From Stygiobacter sp043807765 (GTDB taxonomy: Bacteria > Bacteroidota > Ignavibacteria > Ignavibacteriales > Melioribacteraceae): a DNA stretch of 64,000 bases. Location: assembly GCA_043807765.1 (NCBI GenBank), contig JAZDFQ010000038.1, forward strand, positions 116,533 through 180,532, written 5' to 3'. Each line of letters starts with the position of its first letter. Within the stretch, counting starts at the first letter, position 1. Positions 53,355-61,770 of the stretch are shown in pieces. Under the pieces are notes generated by a model that saw nothing but the letters and a program-made list of their open reading frames with translations, did not search any database and was not told the DNA's origin. Position numbers and translations under genes: made by a program.

Positions 53355-53436
53355 TTTTTTACTCCGAAACGAATTCCATTTCAAATTTACAAAAGCAGCG
53401 TACCTAAACGAAATTATTGTCGGTGCAAAAAATCGT

Positions 53437-54705
53437 CTATAAGATTATTGTCTCATCCCGCTTTGGACCAACCGAAACCATTCCAATTTCAAATCCACTT
53501 TTCTTTGCCATGAAATCAAGATAATCTTTAGCTCGGGATGGTAATTCATCCAAAGTTTTTGCTTTCGAGATATCGGCATTCCAGCCCGGTAGAGTTTCAT
53601 AAACCGGTGTAACATTTGAAAGCCGGTTAACATCGGTTGGGAAGGATTTTAGTTTTTTCCCCTTATATTCATAACCAACACAAACTTTGATCTCATCAAA
53701 ACTGCTTAACACATCAAGTTTTGTAATAGCGGCGCGGTCAATCCCATTAATCATTCTTGAATAATTAACTAAGAATGCATCATACCAGCCGCAGCGACGA
53801 GGGCGTCCGGTTGTTGCGCCAAACTCAGCGCCGATAGAGCGGAGTTTTTCACCGGTTTCATCTAACAATTCTGTTGGAAATGGACCAAGGCCAACTCGAG
53901 TTGTATAAGCTTTTACAATACCAACTACAGAAGTGATTTTTGTTGGAGGAATTCCTGAACCGGTACATGCACCTCCGGAAGTAGGATTTGATGAAGTAAC
54001 AAATGGATAAGTTCCATGATCGACATCTAAAAGTGTGCCTTGTGCGCCTTCCAGAAGTATTGATCTGCCGGAAGATAGAGCCTCATGAAGAAAATAAGTT
54101 GTGTCTGTTATGTATTCATCTATCTGATCATCAAAATCCAGATATTCTTTTATAATTTCTTCAACATTTAATTCAGCATGATTATAGACCTTCTTAAGCA
54201 GATTATTTTTTTCATCAATATTGCAGCGGATTTTTTCCTCAAGAATTTTTTTATCAAGAAGATCAACTATTCTTATTCCGCTTCGGGCATATTTATCAAT
54301 GTATGAAGGTCCAATGCCGCGCCCGGTAGTTCCAATTTTTGAAGAACCGCTTTCATTTATAGAATCCAGCAATTTATGGTAGGGCATAATTAGATGGGCA
54401 TTGTGACTGATAAAAAGGCGTCCCTTTATATTTATGCCAAGTTCTTCCAACTGTTTAATTTCATCTAATAATGCTTTCGGGTCAATAACAACGCCATTCC
54501 CAATAACACAAATAACGTTTTCTCTTAGAATGCCGGAAGGAATTAGGTGAAGAATAAATTTCTTATCGCCGATTTCAACTGTATGTCCGGCGTTTGCGCC
54601 GCCTTGGTATCTAACTACAATTTCATAATTCTCGCTAAGAATATCTACAATTTTACCTTTACCTTCATCGCCCCACTGGCTTCCGACTATAATACCAACG
54701 CTCAT
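53437..54705 (-). CDS. purA: Adenylosuccinate synthetase
   Basis: Condenses IMP and aspartate using GTP in AMP synthesis. It has 422 residues, with the N-terminal Q-W-G-D-E-G-K-G-K loop, G-G-A-N-A-G-H-T, T-G-R-G-I-G-P, E-G-A-Q-G-T-L-L-D and G-P-K-R-D-E-T at the C-terminus. The ATG at 54705 gives the normal N-terminus and has AGAGGA upstream; a TTG eight codons earlier would start inside the terminator tail. Confidence 0.97.
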   Translation of the reverse strand: MSVGIIVGSQWGDEGKGKIVDILSENYEIVVRYQGGANAGHTVEIGDKKFILHLIPSGILRENVICVIGNGVVIDPKALLDEIKQLEELGINIKGRLFISHNAHLIMPYHKLLDSINESGSSKIGTTGRGIGPSYIDKYARSGIRIVDLLDKKILEEKIRCNIDEKNNLLKKVYNHAELNVEEIIKEYLDFDDQIDEYITDTTYFLHEALSSGRSILLEGAQGTLLDVDHGTYPFVTSSNPTSGGACTGSGIPPTKITSVVGIVKAYTTRVGLGPFPTELLDETGEKLRSIGAEFGATTGRPRRCGWYDAFLVNYSRMINGIDRAAITKLDVLSSFDEIKVCVGYEYKGKKLKSFPTDVNRLSNVTPVYETLPGWNADISKAKTLDELPSRAKDYLDFMAKKSGFEIGMVSVGPKRDETIIL

Positions 54706-54727
54706 TAAATCCTCTAACTTATTAGAC

Positions 54728-54757
54728 AAAAAAAACTCCGGTCATTTCAGCCGGAGT
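54728..54757 (-). terminator. Rho-independent terminator after the STAS gene
   Basis: A 7-bp stem ACTCCGG/CCGGAGT with a 9-base loop, followed on the minus strand by eight T. It lies 24 bases after the STAS gene stop and just before purA. Confidence 0.92.
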
Positions 54758-54781
54758 GAAAACAACTTTTACATTGTAAAA

Positions 54782-55123
54782 TTAGTTGCCAAAACTCTTT
54801 ATAGCGTCATCAACTGAAGAGAAGTTCTCGAAAATTGTGATGAGTTTAGTAATAACAAGAAGACTTTCGATTTTTTCGGTTGCATTAGCAAGCTTAAGAG
54901 CGCCGCCGCCGTTCTTCATTGTAGTATAGCCGCTGATCAACATACCTAAGCCGGAGCTGTTCATAAATTTGGTTTCGGCTAAGTCAATAACTACATTCTT
55001 TTTGTTGTCATCAATACACTTATGAAGAAGATCGCTAAATTCTTGAGCTTCTGGACCGCCCATTACATTACCAACTAGTTCAACTACAACAGCATTGTAC
55101 TTTTCAACCGGTTTGATCTTCAT
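54782..55123 (-). CDS. STAS-domain anti-sigma factor antagonist
   Basis: A 113-residue STAS domain, RsbV/SpoIIAA-like. The phosphoacceptor loop is F-M-N-S-S-G-L-G, with Ser56 in the phosphorylated position; the usual Asp before it is Asn. The gene is monocistronic, with a terminator behind it, and is divergent from the ECF sigma gene. It probably serves the partner-switching proteins encoded from 57228 on. Confidence 0.9.
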   Translation of the reverse strand: MKIKPVEKYNAVVVELVGNVMGGPEAQEFSDLLHKCIDDNKKNVVIDLAETKFMNSSGLGMLISGYTTMKNGGGALKLANATEKIESLLVITKLITIFENFSSVDDAIKSFGN

Positions 55124-55340
55124 GTTAACTCCTTAGTTTTTGTTAAAATTATATGCGTTTTTAAAACTTTAAATTTCAGTGCTAATGATGGATATAATCG
55201 TTTACAAATAATTATATTGGCGACCAAAGTTATTTAATCTATTAGTAAAAATAAAGTTCTTTTACTTGGCGGTTAGATATATTTTACATGTCAAAATTCC
55301 TAGTTAAAGGAACTATAAAAACTTAACATCGTCTAAAGAA
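55124..55340. promoter_or_regulatory. Divergent promoter region between STAS and ECF sigma genes
   Basis: 217 bases of AT-rich DNA separate two divergent genes and must hold both promoters. An AAGGAGTTAAC-like ribosome site (CTCCTTAG reversed) precedes the STAS ATG. I could not assign -35/-10 elements with confidence on either strand. Confidence 0.4.
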
Positions 55341-55940
55341 ATGGATCTTCAAAAAGAACAAGATCAGTTTGATTTTAGTGAAGCTAAATCCGAACGCGAG
55401 GAAGATTTTGAGCTCATCCGAAATTTTATAAAGGGTGACGAAACCACGTTCAAAACTTTAGTTATTAAGCATAAAGAAAAGGTTCGCAATCTTGTGTTCT
55501 TAACTTTAGGCGATGCTGAGTATGTTGACGACATTTCTCAAGATGTGTTTATTAGTGTCTATCACAAGCTCGCCGAGTTTAGATTCGAATCTAAATTCAC
55601 AACTTGGTTATATAGAATCACTGTTAATAAGTGCCGGGACTATTTAAGAAAGAAACGAGTTCGGAGCATTTTTGTCCCAATAAAAGATTCGGATACCGAT
55701 TATGGAACCGGACCTTTTTCTGAAGATATAGATATTCCTAGCTTAGTCCGCGGCGCAATTGAAAAGCTTCCCGAACGATTACGTGTACCTCTTGTAATGA
55801 GGGATATCGACGGTTTCAGTTACAAAGAAATTGCTGATTCACTCGGAACAGAAGTTGGTACAATAAAATCGAGAATCTTCAGAGCAAGGGAAACATTAAA
55901 AGTGATACTTGAACCATATCAAAAGGAACTGAAAGTATAA
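55341..55940 (+). CDS. ECF RNA polymerase sigma factor
   Basis: A 199-residue ECF sigma factor. Region 2 spans about 25-95 (D-I-S-Q-D-V-F-I-S-V-Y; F-T-T-W-L-Y-R-I-T-V-N-K), with a linker and region 4 at about 135-190 (L-P-E-R-L-R-V-P-L-V-M-R-D; G-F-S-Y-K-E-I-A; G-T-I-K-S-R-I-F-R-A-R). It is followed one base after its stop by a membrane protein of unknown family that is likely its regulator. The regulon is unknown. Confidence 0.93.
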   Translation: MDLQKEQDQFDFSEAKSEREEDFELIRNFIKGDETTFKTLVIKHKEKVRNLVFLTLGDAEYVDDISQDVFISVYHKLAEFRFESKFTTWLYRITVNKCRDYLRKKRVRSIFVPIKDSDTDYGTGPFSEDIDIPSLVRGAIEKLPERLRVPLVMRDIDGFSYKEIADSLGTEVGTIKSRIFRARETLKVILEPYQKELKV

Positions 55941-55941
55941 G

Positions 55942-57216
55942 ATGGAAACACCATCGGCAAAAAACTTTTTGACCGCCGAAAATATCAAAAAGTATTCTCC
56001 ATTTATTTTATTGCTGGCTCTTACTGTTATTCTCATGTTGTTTTTCCGCAGCAATAGAAAAGGAATATCCAGCATGATTGAGGAAGGTAAGAAGAGTTTG
56101 CTTTCTCTCTATACCGGCGGTTTGAAGCCGCTAATTTCGGAAACCGAGATTTCGCAAGAGGACTTATTCAATTTTGCGCTTTATCAAAGTTTGCCTCTCG
56201 ATCAATCCAAGAAAAAAGCTTTAGTCCTATCTAATAACGATGGACAACAAATTTATGAAATTAAACCGGCTAACTTTAATCCAAATACAAAAAACTATGA
56301 GGCATTCAAAAGCTTCTTAAGCCTAAATAATGAGCAAAAGGAAATCATTGATTCGGTTCTTAGCTCATACCGAAAAGAAATTTATGCTTGTGTTTTGGTT
56401 AACGAAAAAAATGCTTACGCAGTAAATCCAAAGATTACGGAAGTGCAAAGAGCAATGCTTGCGGATCTTGTTTACTTTGCTCAAAAAGTTGATTATGAAA
56501 AAGCACAAAATATCTTTCCGGATATGGAAGATATGAATCGTGCTCAGCTTGCAAGTTTGGTAAAATCGGGAAGGGAGATACCTTCAACAAAGTACCTTTT
56601 AATGACGCCCGACACCGTAGCAGAAACTGATTTTACATGGAACGAAGAGCAGTTTGAAAACCAAGTTAGGGCTTTTGAAGAAGGGAAAATGGCAGCTGCT
56701 GAGTTTGCTAGCAACCAAGCATTTAAGTGGGATGGTCCGGATGCACCGCCAGAACCTCCAGCTAACGGGGAAATTCCGGAGAGAATGAAATTTAAAATTG
56801 ACTCAAATAAGTATAGAATCTCTGTTAACGTTAGTGATTTATCCAAATTGATAAATGATTCTCTTAGAATTAACTTGGAAAAAGTTGCTAGACAATTGCA
56901 GAATGTTTCTGTTCAGCATTCAGGAAAACGGAATAGTCGTTCAAGTTCAAGTGGGATAAGGATAGTTCCCCCGATTCCGGAAATTTCCATTACGACAGTT
57001 GATCCTATAAAAATTACTAATGAAGCGTTAAAGATGGTTGGCAGTATGAATATTTCTCAATTGGTGGAAGATGCAATTAAGAACGATTCAGCATTTCAAG
57101 CAGAAATGAAAGATTCTGTCAAGAGTAAGAAATTTCAACAGAAGATGAAAGAAGTGAATAGGAAACTGAGACGTTTGAATTTAGATACACTTAGACATAG
57201 AGTTAACAGAGATTAG
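55942..57216 (+). CDS. Unknown membrane protein, candidate anti-sigma factor of the ECF gene
   Basis: A 424-residue protein I do not recognise. It has one transmembrane helix (about 19-36) with a short cytoplasmic N-terminus. The large extracytoplasmic part includes a helical region (about 125-205; L-N-N-E-Q-K-E-I-I-D), a Pro-rich linker (D-G-P-D-A-P-P-E-P-P), helical segments, a Ser-rich stretch and a basic C-terminus (N-R-K-L-R-R-L-N). The short N-terminus (about 18 residues) is small for a sigma-binding domain. Gene position suggests anti-sigma function; the helical region could sense a ligand. Confidence 0.55.
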   Translation: METPSAKNFLTAENIKKYSPFILLLALTVILMLFFRSNRKGISSMIEEGKKSLLSLYTGGLKPLISETEISQEDLFNFALYQSLPLDQSKKKALVLSNNDGQQIYEIKPANFNPNTKNYEAFKSFLSLNNEQKEIIDSVLSSYRKEIYACVLVNEKNAYAVNPKITEVQRAMLADLVYFAQKVDYEKAQNIFPDMEDMNRAQLASLVKSGREIPSTKYLLMTPDTVAETDFTWNEEQFENQVRAFEEGKMAAAEFASNQAFKWDGPDAPPEPPANGEIPERMKFKIDSNKYRISVNVSDLSKLINDSLRINLEKVARQLQNVSVQHSGKRNSRSSSSGIRIVPPIPEISITTVDPIKITNEALKMVGSMNISQLVEDAIKNDSAFQAEMKDSVKSKKFQQKMKEVNRKLRRLNLDTLRHRVNRD

Positions 57217-57227
57217 GAATTGAAAAG

Positions 57228-59276
57228 TTGATCAAGACAAATTTTAAATTTTCCGGCGTTAGAGGATTAGAGAACGCAATTTTGCTCTCAATTTTTCTTT
57301 TCTTATTCAACCTAATTTTCCCGGTTCACGATGTTTTTGTTCTTGCTTTAATACATGAGGCTATTGTTTTCTTTACAATCTACTTCCTATACAATTATTT
57401 GCACCAATCGCTGGTTAACAAACTTGATGCACCACTGTCTCTAGTGTTGAATATTGGAATATTGGGAGCGCTGCTATTCTTCATACTTTCTATAGCTAAC
57501 TCGGCGTACGAAGCTGATATCAACGGTAAAATTTCTTTCAATTTTTTCAACTCCTTACTTTCAATTTTGTTGATATTCTTATTCATTGCTTCGATTGTTT
57601 ACATCTTTACTTCTTTTAGAGAATTGTTCTTTTTAAGGCAAAAGAAAGATCCGAGTATGTATTTCAATACTATGCTTGTATTCTTTGCATTAAGCTTTTT
57701 CTCCAACATCTTATTACTTATTGATCCGAATTTAGACTATCCGCATTCTGCGTTTTATGTTGTTTCGATAGTCCTAATCTGCTTGAACTCAATCAGAGTT
57801 GCATGGATAGCTTTTCTTACCAAGAAACAAAAGTATTATTTGCTGGGACTTTCAATAATTCTCTCAATCGTTTTTGGATTAGCATTTTCACTACTAATCG
57901 ATTCGAAAATCGTTCGGCAGATGATTTATACTTTTTCGCCCGGTCTTCATACAGTCTTCAGTTTAGTGATGATATATGGAACAATTTATTTCGGTGTGAT
58001 CTTTTTTATTACTCTTTTCCATTTACCAACTGCCGAAGCTTTCGATAGAAAAGCACAAGAAGTTGCTTCTATGATGGACATTACGAAACTAATAACACAA
58101 GTGTTTGACTTCAAGGAATTAGCAGACACTATTACAAGCATGACAACCCAAGCATGTAATTCCGATTCTGCTTGGCTTGTTACAAATACAAAAAATGGAA
58201 TTGAATTAAACTCTGTACATAAAATTGGTTATGTGGATGCAAATGCGGTTAGCAATAGACTGCTTGGCTCCGGAGATGCTTCGTTTGAGCAAATAGAGGT
58301 AATAGATTATGAATCGCTTTTCGGAGACAAAAAATTTGTTGAGCATCATTTTCATTCCGTAGCTGTAGCGCCGCTAACGATGCACGGAAAAATTAACGGT
58401 TATCTATTTACAGCACGTACCAAAGGAAATTCTTTTGATATTGAAGATAGAAAATCGCTTCAAGCGTTTGCTTATTATGCAGCTGTGGCGTTGGAAAACG
58501 CTATGCTTATTAAAGAATCTATAGAAAAAGAAAGACTTGAAAAGGAACTTGATGTTGCAAGAGATATTCAAAGAAAAATTCTTCCGGCAGTTGTTCCTTC
58601 AACTCCGCAATTAGCAATATCTGCGTTGTTTGTTCCGGCTTTCGAAGTCGGCGGCGATTATTATGATTTCTTTGAACTTGATGATGACAATCTTGGTTTT
58701 GTTGTGGCAGATGTTTCCGGTAAAGGAATTTCCGCTGCATTTATAATGGCAGAAGTAAAGGGCATTTTTGAATCTCTTTCTAAAATTGTACAGAAGCCAA
58801 GTGAGCTTTTAACCAAGGTTAATGAGGTTCTAAAAGGTAATCTTCAAAAGAGAGATTTTGTTACGGCGGTATATGGAGTAATAAATAAAAAAACCGGGAA
58901 GTTGAATTTCTCGAGAGCCGGACACACTCCATCGGTATTATGCAGAGAAGGAAAAGTTGAACGACTTCAACCCGCCGGAATTGGTTTGGGACTTGATTTT
59001 ACTAACAGTTTCTCAAATTCTCTCAAAGAAATGGAAATTCAATTAAAGAATAATGATATTGTCGTATGTTATTCTGATGGTATTCCCGAAGCAAAGAACT
59101 CATTAGGGGAAGATTTCGGATACGAAAAATTCGAGCAAATAATTTCGGATAACTGCGGTAAAAATTTGGATGAAATTTCTAATTTGGTAATGCAAGATTT
59201 AAGTTTATTTTCAAAAGACCATCCGCAACATGATGATATTACGTTAGTTTTATTTAAATGGAAACAAAAACAATAA
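57228..59276 (+). CDS. SpoIIE-type PP2C phosphatase with membrane and GAF domains
   Basis: A 682-residue sensor phosphatase. It has about eight membrane helices (about 12-265), a GAF-like domain (about 285-420), a coiled linker (E-R-L-E-K-E-L-D-V-A) and a C-terminal PP2C/SpoIIE domain (about 445-680) with metal sites G-G-D-Y-Y-D-F, D-V-S-G-K-G and Y-S-D-G-I-P-E and a late D-D-I-T. It dephosphorylates STAS antagonists in response to a membrane or cytoplasmic signal. The start is TTG at 57228; no in-frame ATG occurs before the membrane helices. Confidence 0.9.
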   Translation: MIKTNFKFSGVRGLENAILLSIFLFLFNLIFPVHDVFVLALIHEAIVFFTIYFLYNYLHQSLVNKLDAPLSLVLNIGILGALLFFILSIANSAYEADINGKISFNFFNSLLSILLIFLFIASIVYIFTSFRELFFLRQKKDPSMYFNTMLVFFALSFFSNILLLIDPNLDYPHSAFYVVSIVLICLNSIRVAWIAFLTKKQKYYLLGLSIILSIVFGLAFSLLIDSKIVRQMIYTFSPGLHTVFSLVMIYGTIYFGVIFFITLFHLPTAEAFDRKAQEVASMMDITKLITQVFDFKELADTITSMTTQACNSDSAWLVTNTKNGIELNSVHKIGYVDANAVSNRLLGSGDASFEQIEVIDYESLFGDKKFVEHHFHSVAVAPLTMHGKINGYLFTARTKGNSFDIEDRKSLQAFAYYAAVALENAMLIKESIEKERLEKELDVARDIQRKILPAVVPSTPQLAISALFVPAFEVGGDYYDFFELDDDNLGFVVADVSGKGISAAFIMAEVKGIFESLSKIVQKPSELLTKVNEVLKGNLQKRDFVTAVYGVINKKTGKLNFSRAGHTPSVLCREGKVERLQPAGIGLGLDFTNSFSNSLKEMEIQLKNNDIVVCYSDGIPEAKNSLGEDFGYEKFEQIISDNCGKNLDEISNLVMQDLSLFSKDHPQHDDITLVLFKWKQKQ

Positions 59277-59295
59277 TAATAGATGGAGATATTTA

Positions 59296-59655
59296 ATGGC
59301 GGAATTTAATGTCAACTTACGGGGTGTCGGTTCCGTAAGCGTGATTGATGTTAAAGGATATCTCGACGCCCACACTGCTCCCGAATTGGAAAACGTTTTC
59401 AATCGCTTGCTCGATCAGAAACAGTACCAAGTGGTTGTAAACTTTGACGATTTGAAGTACATAAGCAGCGCGGGTTTAGGGGTTTTCATGGCTTACGTGG
59501 AAACAATGAGAGAGAATGAGGGAGATATAAAATTCTCCAACATGAAAGAAAATGTTTACAACATCTTCGATCTACTCGGCTTCCCGATTTTATACGAATT
59601 CTTTAAAGAAGAAAATGAAGCTGTTAAAAAATTTAGTGGTACAGAGAAATCTTGA
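59296..59655 (+). CDS. STAS-domain anti-sigma factor antagonist
   Basis: A 119-residue STAS domain with acceptor loop Y-I-S-S-A-G-L-G (Ser58 at the phosphorylation position; the usual Asp is Ser). It lies between a SpoIIE phosphatase and an RsbW-like kinase gene that starts inside its stop codon (TTGA), so the antagonist and its kinase are translationally coupled. This is the classical order of a partner-switching core. Confidence 0.92.
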   Translation: MAEFNVNLRGVGSVSVIDVKGYLDAHTAPELENVFNRLLDQKQYQVVVNFDDLKYISSAGLGVFMAYVETMRENEGDIKFSNMKENVYNIFDLLGFPILYEFFKEENEAVKKFSGTEKS

Positions 59656-60089
59656 GTGCACTAGAAAAAATATTTGAAAAACAAATTGTCGTCAAAAGCT
59701 CGACCGACAATCTTGCTCAGATACGGGATTTTACCAAAGCAGCGGCATTGCAAAGCGGTTTTGGAGAAGACGCCGTTGGCAAGATAATACTGGCTGTTGA
59801 CGAAGCATGTACTAACATTATTAAACACGCCTATAAATTCTCTACAAACGGAGAAATAACCATTTCAATAACTTCCTCACAAGGGAAATTTACGATTTCG
59901 ATTACCGACGAAGGAACACATTTCGACTCTACCAAAATTCCGGAACCGGATCTGCGCGAGTATTATAAGCAGAAACGTGTTGGCGGATTAGGAATGTTCT
60001 TGATGAAACGATTAATGGACGAAGTTAAATATGGAACTATTACGGATAATAAAAACCAAGTAGTTTTGATTAAATATCTCCCTCAATAA
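59652..60089 (+). CDS. RsbW-like anti-sigma factor serine kinase
   Basis: A 145-residue GHKL ATPase. The N box is V-D-E-A-C-T-N-I-I-K-H-A-Y, G1 is D-E-G-T-H-F-D, and the lid/G2 region is R-V-G-G-L-G-M-F-L-M-K. It phosphorylates the STAS partner and sequesters a target, usually a sigma factor. It starts with TTG overlapping the STAS stop codon. No SigB-type sigma gene is next to it, so the target may be a distant sigma or a non-sigma protein. Confidence 0.92.
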   Translation: MSALEKIFEKQIVVKSSTDNLAQIRDFTKAAALQSGFGEDAVGKIILAVDEACTNIIKHAYKFSTNGEITISITSSQGKFTISITDEGTHFDSTKIPEPDLREYYKQKRVGGLGMFLMKRLMDEVKYGTITDNKNQVVLIKYLPQ

Positions 60090-60090
60090 A

Positions 60091-61770
60091 ATGCAGCAGT
60101 CAGATAACAATGCCGCGTTAAGAAATTTTTCCGCTCTTGTTGATTTCAGCAACCTAATCAATTCCAGTTTAGATATTAACTTTGCCCTTAATAACATTCT
60201 TCTTACATGCTTCGGAAAATTTCACACTACAAAAGGTTTGATCGCACTACTGAATAATGAGCGTGTATTTGAAGTTCATGCATCCAAAGGTTTTACACAG
60301 CAAGTCTTAGCAACCTTCCCCCATGCTACCGGAGATGATTACGATTCTAACGACAAACTGGCAGATTTTATCTCAGCCAATAAGATGCAAGTCTATCAAG
60401 AAATAAAATCTTCCGAAGGATTACGAGGATTGATAATTCTTGGTTCTCGCTTAACAAATAAATCCTATGATGATTCTGATATTAGCTTTTTAAGAACGAT
60501 TGTAAATGTAGGCGCAACAGCAATTGAGAACTGCCTTGCAGTTGATAGATTAAAAAAAGTTAATCGTGATCTTGATTCTAAAGTGAACCAATTGAGTTCT
60601 TTGTTTGATTTAGGAAAAGAATTTAGCGGAGTTTTGCAGATTGAACAGATTAGCAAACTTCTAGTCTATTCGCTTATAGGCCAAATGCTTGTCTCTAAAT
60701 ATGCTGTTGTCTCATGCTCGGACGGGATAGTTTCGTTTCTTGAAAATCGATTTGATGAAGCACATCTTAAGTCAGCTCTTAAATCATGTAATAAAGAATT
60801 TTTTGATAAGGTTTTTACCAGATCCGAATTTACAGATGAACTGAAACCTTTTGCTGAAGTTGGTGTTGATCTTATCGTTCCGATGAAGATTAAGAATGAA
60901 ACAAAAGGCTTGATACTTCTAGGTAAACGTAAAAATGAATTGGTTTATTCTCAATCTGATATAGAATTTGTTTCTTCGGTAGGAAGCCTCGCAATTATTT
61001 CGATAGATAACGCCAGACTTTTTAAAGAAACATTGGAAAAACAGCGTCTTGAAAAGGATTTGGAGACCGCACGTAATATTCAAAACAATTTGTTACCCAA
61101 GTCTATTCCGGTGTTTTCAAATTTTGAAATGGCAGCTTTCAATAAATCGGCAAGGATGGTTGGCGGCGACTATTACGATATAATTAAACTTGATGAAGAG
61201 CATGTTCTCTTCGCAATTGCAGATGTTTCCGGCAAAGGTGTTCCGGCGGCGCTGCTCATGGCAAATATTCAAGCCTTCTTGAAATCAATCTGTAAAATGA
61301 AAATGCATCTTGCAGACGCTACTAATCTCTTGAATGACCTTGTTGCCGAGAATACAACGAATGGAAGTTTCATCACTTTTTTTTGGGGTATAATTAATAA
61401 CGCTAAAAAGGAATTAACGTTTGTTAATGCCGGGCATAATCCTCCATTATTGATTAGAAATTCTGAGATTATAAAATTGAAAAAGGGAGGAATGATTCTC
61501 GGCGTAATGCAGACGATTGTTCCATACCTTTCGGATTCGATTCAACTGGAAAGCGGGGATACTTTAGTTCTCTTTACAGATGGAATAACAGAAGCGATGA
61601 ATGTGAAGTGGGAAGAATACAGCGATGAACGTTTAGAGGCATTCGTGCTTGATAAAACAAATCTTGATTCAAAACGTCTACTAGAAGAGATTAAGCTGAG
61701 CGTTGAGCAATTCACAGTCGGTGCAGAACAATCCGATGATATCACATGCCTTGTAGTAAAGGTGAAATGA
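60091..61770 (+). CDS. SpoIIE-type PP2C phosphatase with two GAF-like domains
   Basis: A 559-residue soluble protein. It has two GAF-like sensor domains (about 20-150 and 175-315), a short coiled linker (L-E-K-D-L-E-T-A-R-N-I-Q) and a C-terminal PP2C domain (about 335-558) with G-G-D-Y-Y-D-I, D-V-S-G-K-G-V and F-T-D-G-I-T-E. It probably reads a soluble signal and reactivates a STAS protein. It starts one base after the kinase stop and its stop overlaps the next gene by four bases. Confidence 0.9.
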   Translation: MQQSDNNAALRNFSALVDFSNLINSSLDINFALNNILLTCFGKFHTTKGLIALLNNERVFEVHASKGFTQQVLATFPHATGDDYDSNDKLADFISANKMQVYQEIKSSEGLRGLIILGSRLTNKSYDDSDISFLRTIVNVGATAIENCLAVDRLKKVNRDLDSKVNQLSSLFDLGKEFSGVLQIEQISKLLVYSLIGQMLVSKYAVVSCSDGIVSFLENRFDEAHLKSALKSCNKEFFDKVFTRSEFTDELKPFAEVGVDLIVPMKIKNETKGLILLGKRKNELVYSQSDIEFVSSVGSLAIISIDNARLFKETLEKQRLEKDLETARNIQNNLLPKSIPVFSNFEMAAFNKSARMVGGDYYDIIKLDEEHVLFAIADVSGKGVPAALLMANIQAFLKSICKMKMHLADATNLLNDLVAENTTNGSFITFFWGIINNAKKELTFVNAGHNPPLLIRNSEIIKLKKGGMILGVMQTIVPYLSDSIQLESGDTLVLFTDGITEAMNVKWEEYSDERLEAFVLDKTNLDSKRLLEEIKLSVEQFTVGAEQSDDITCLVVKVK

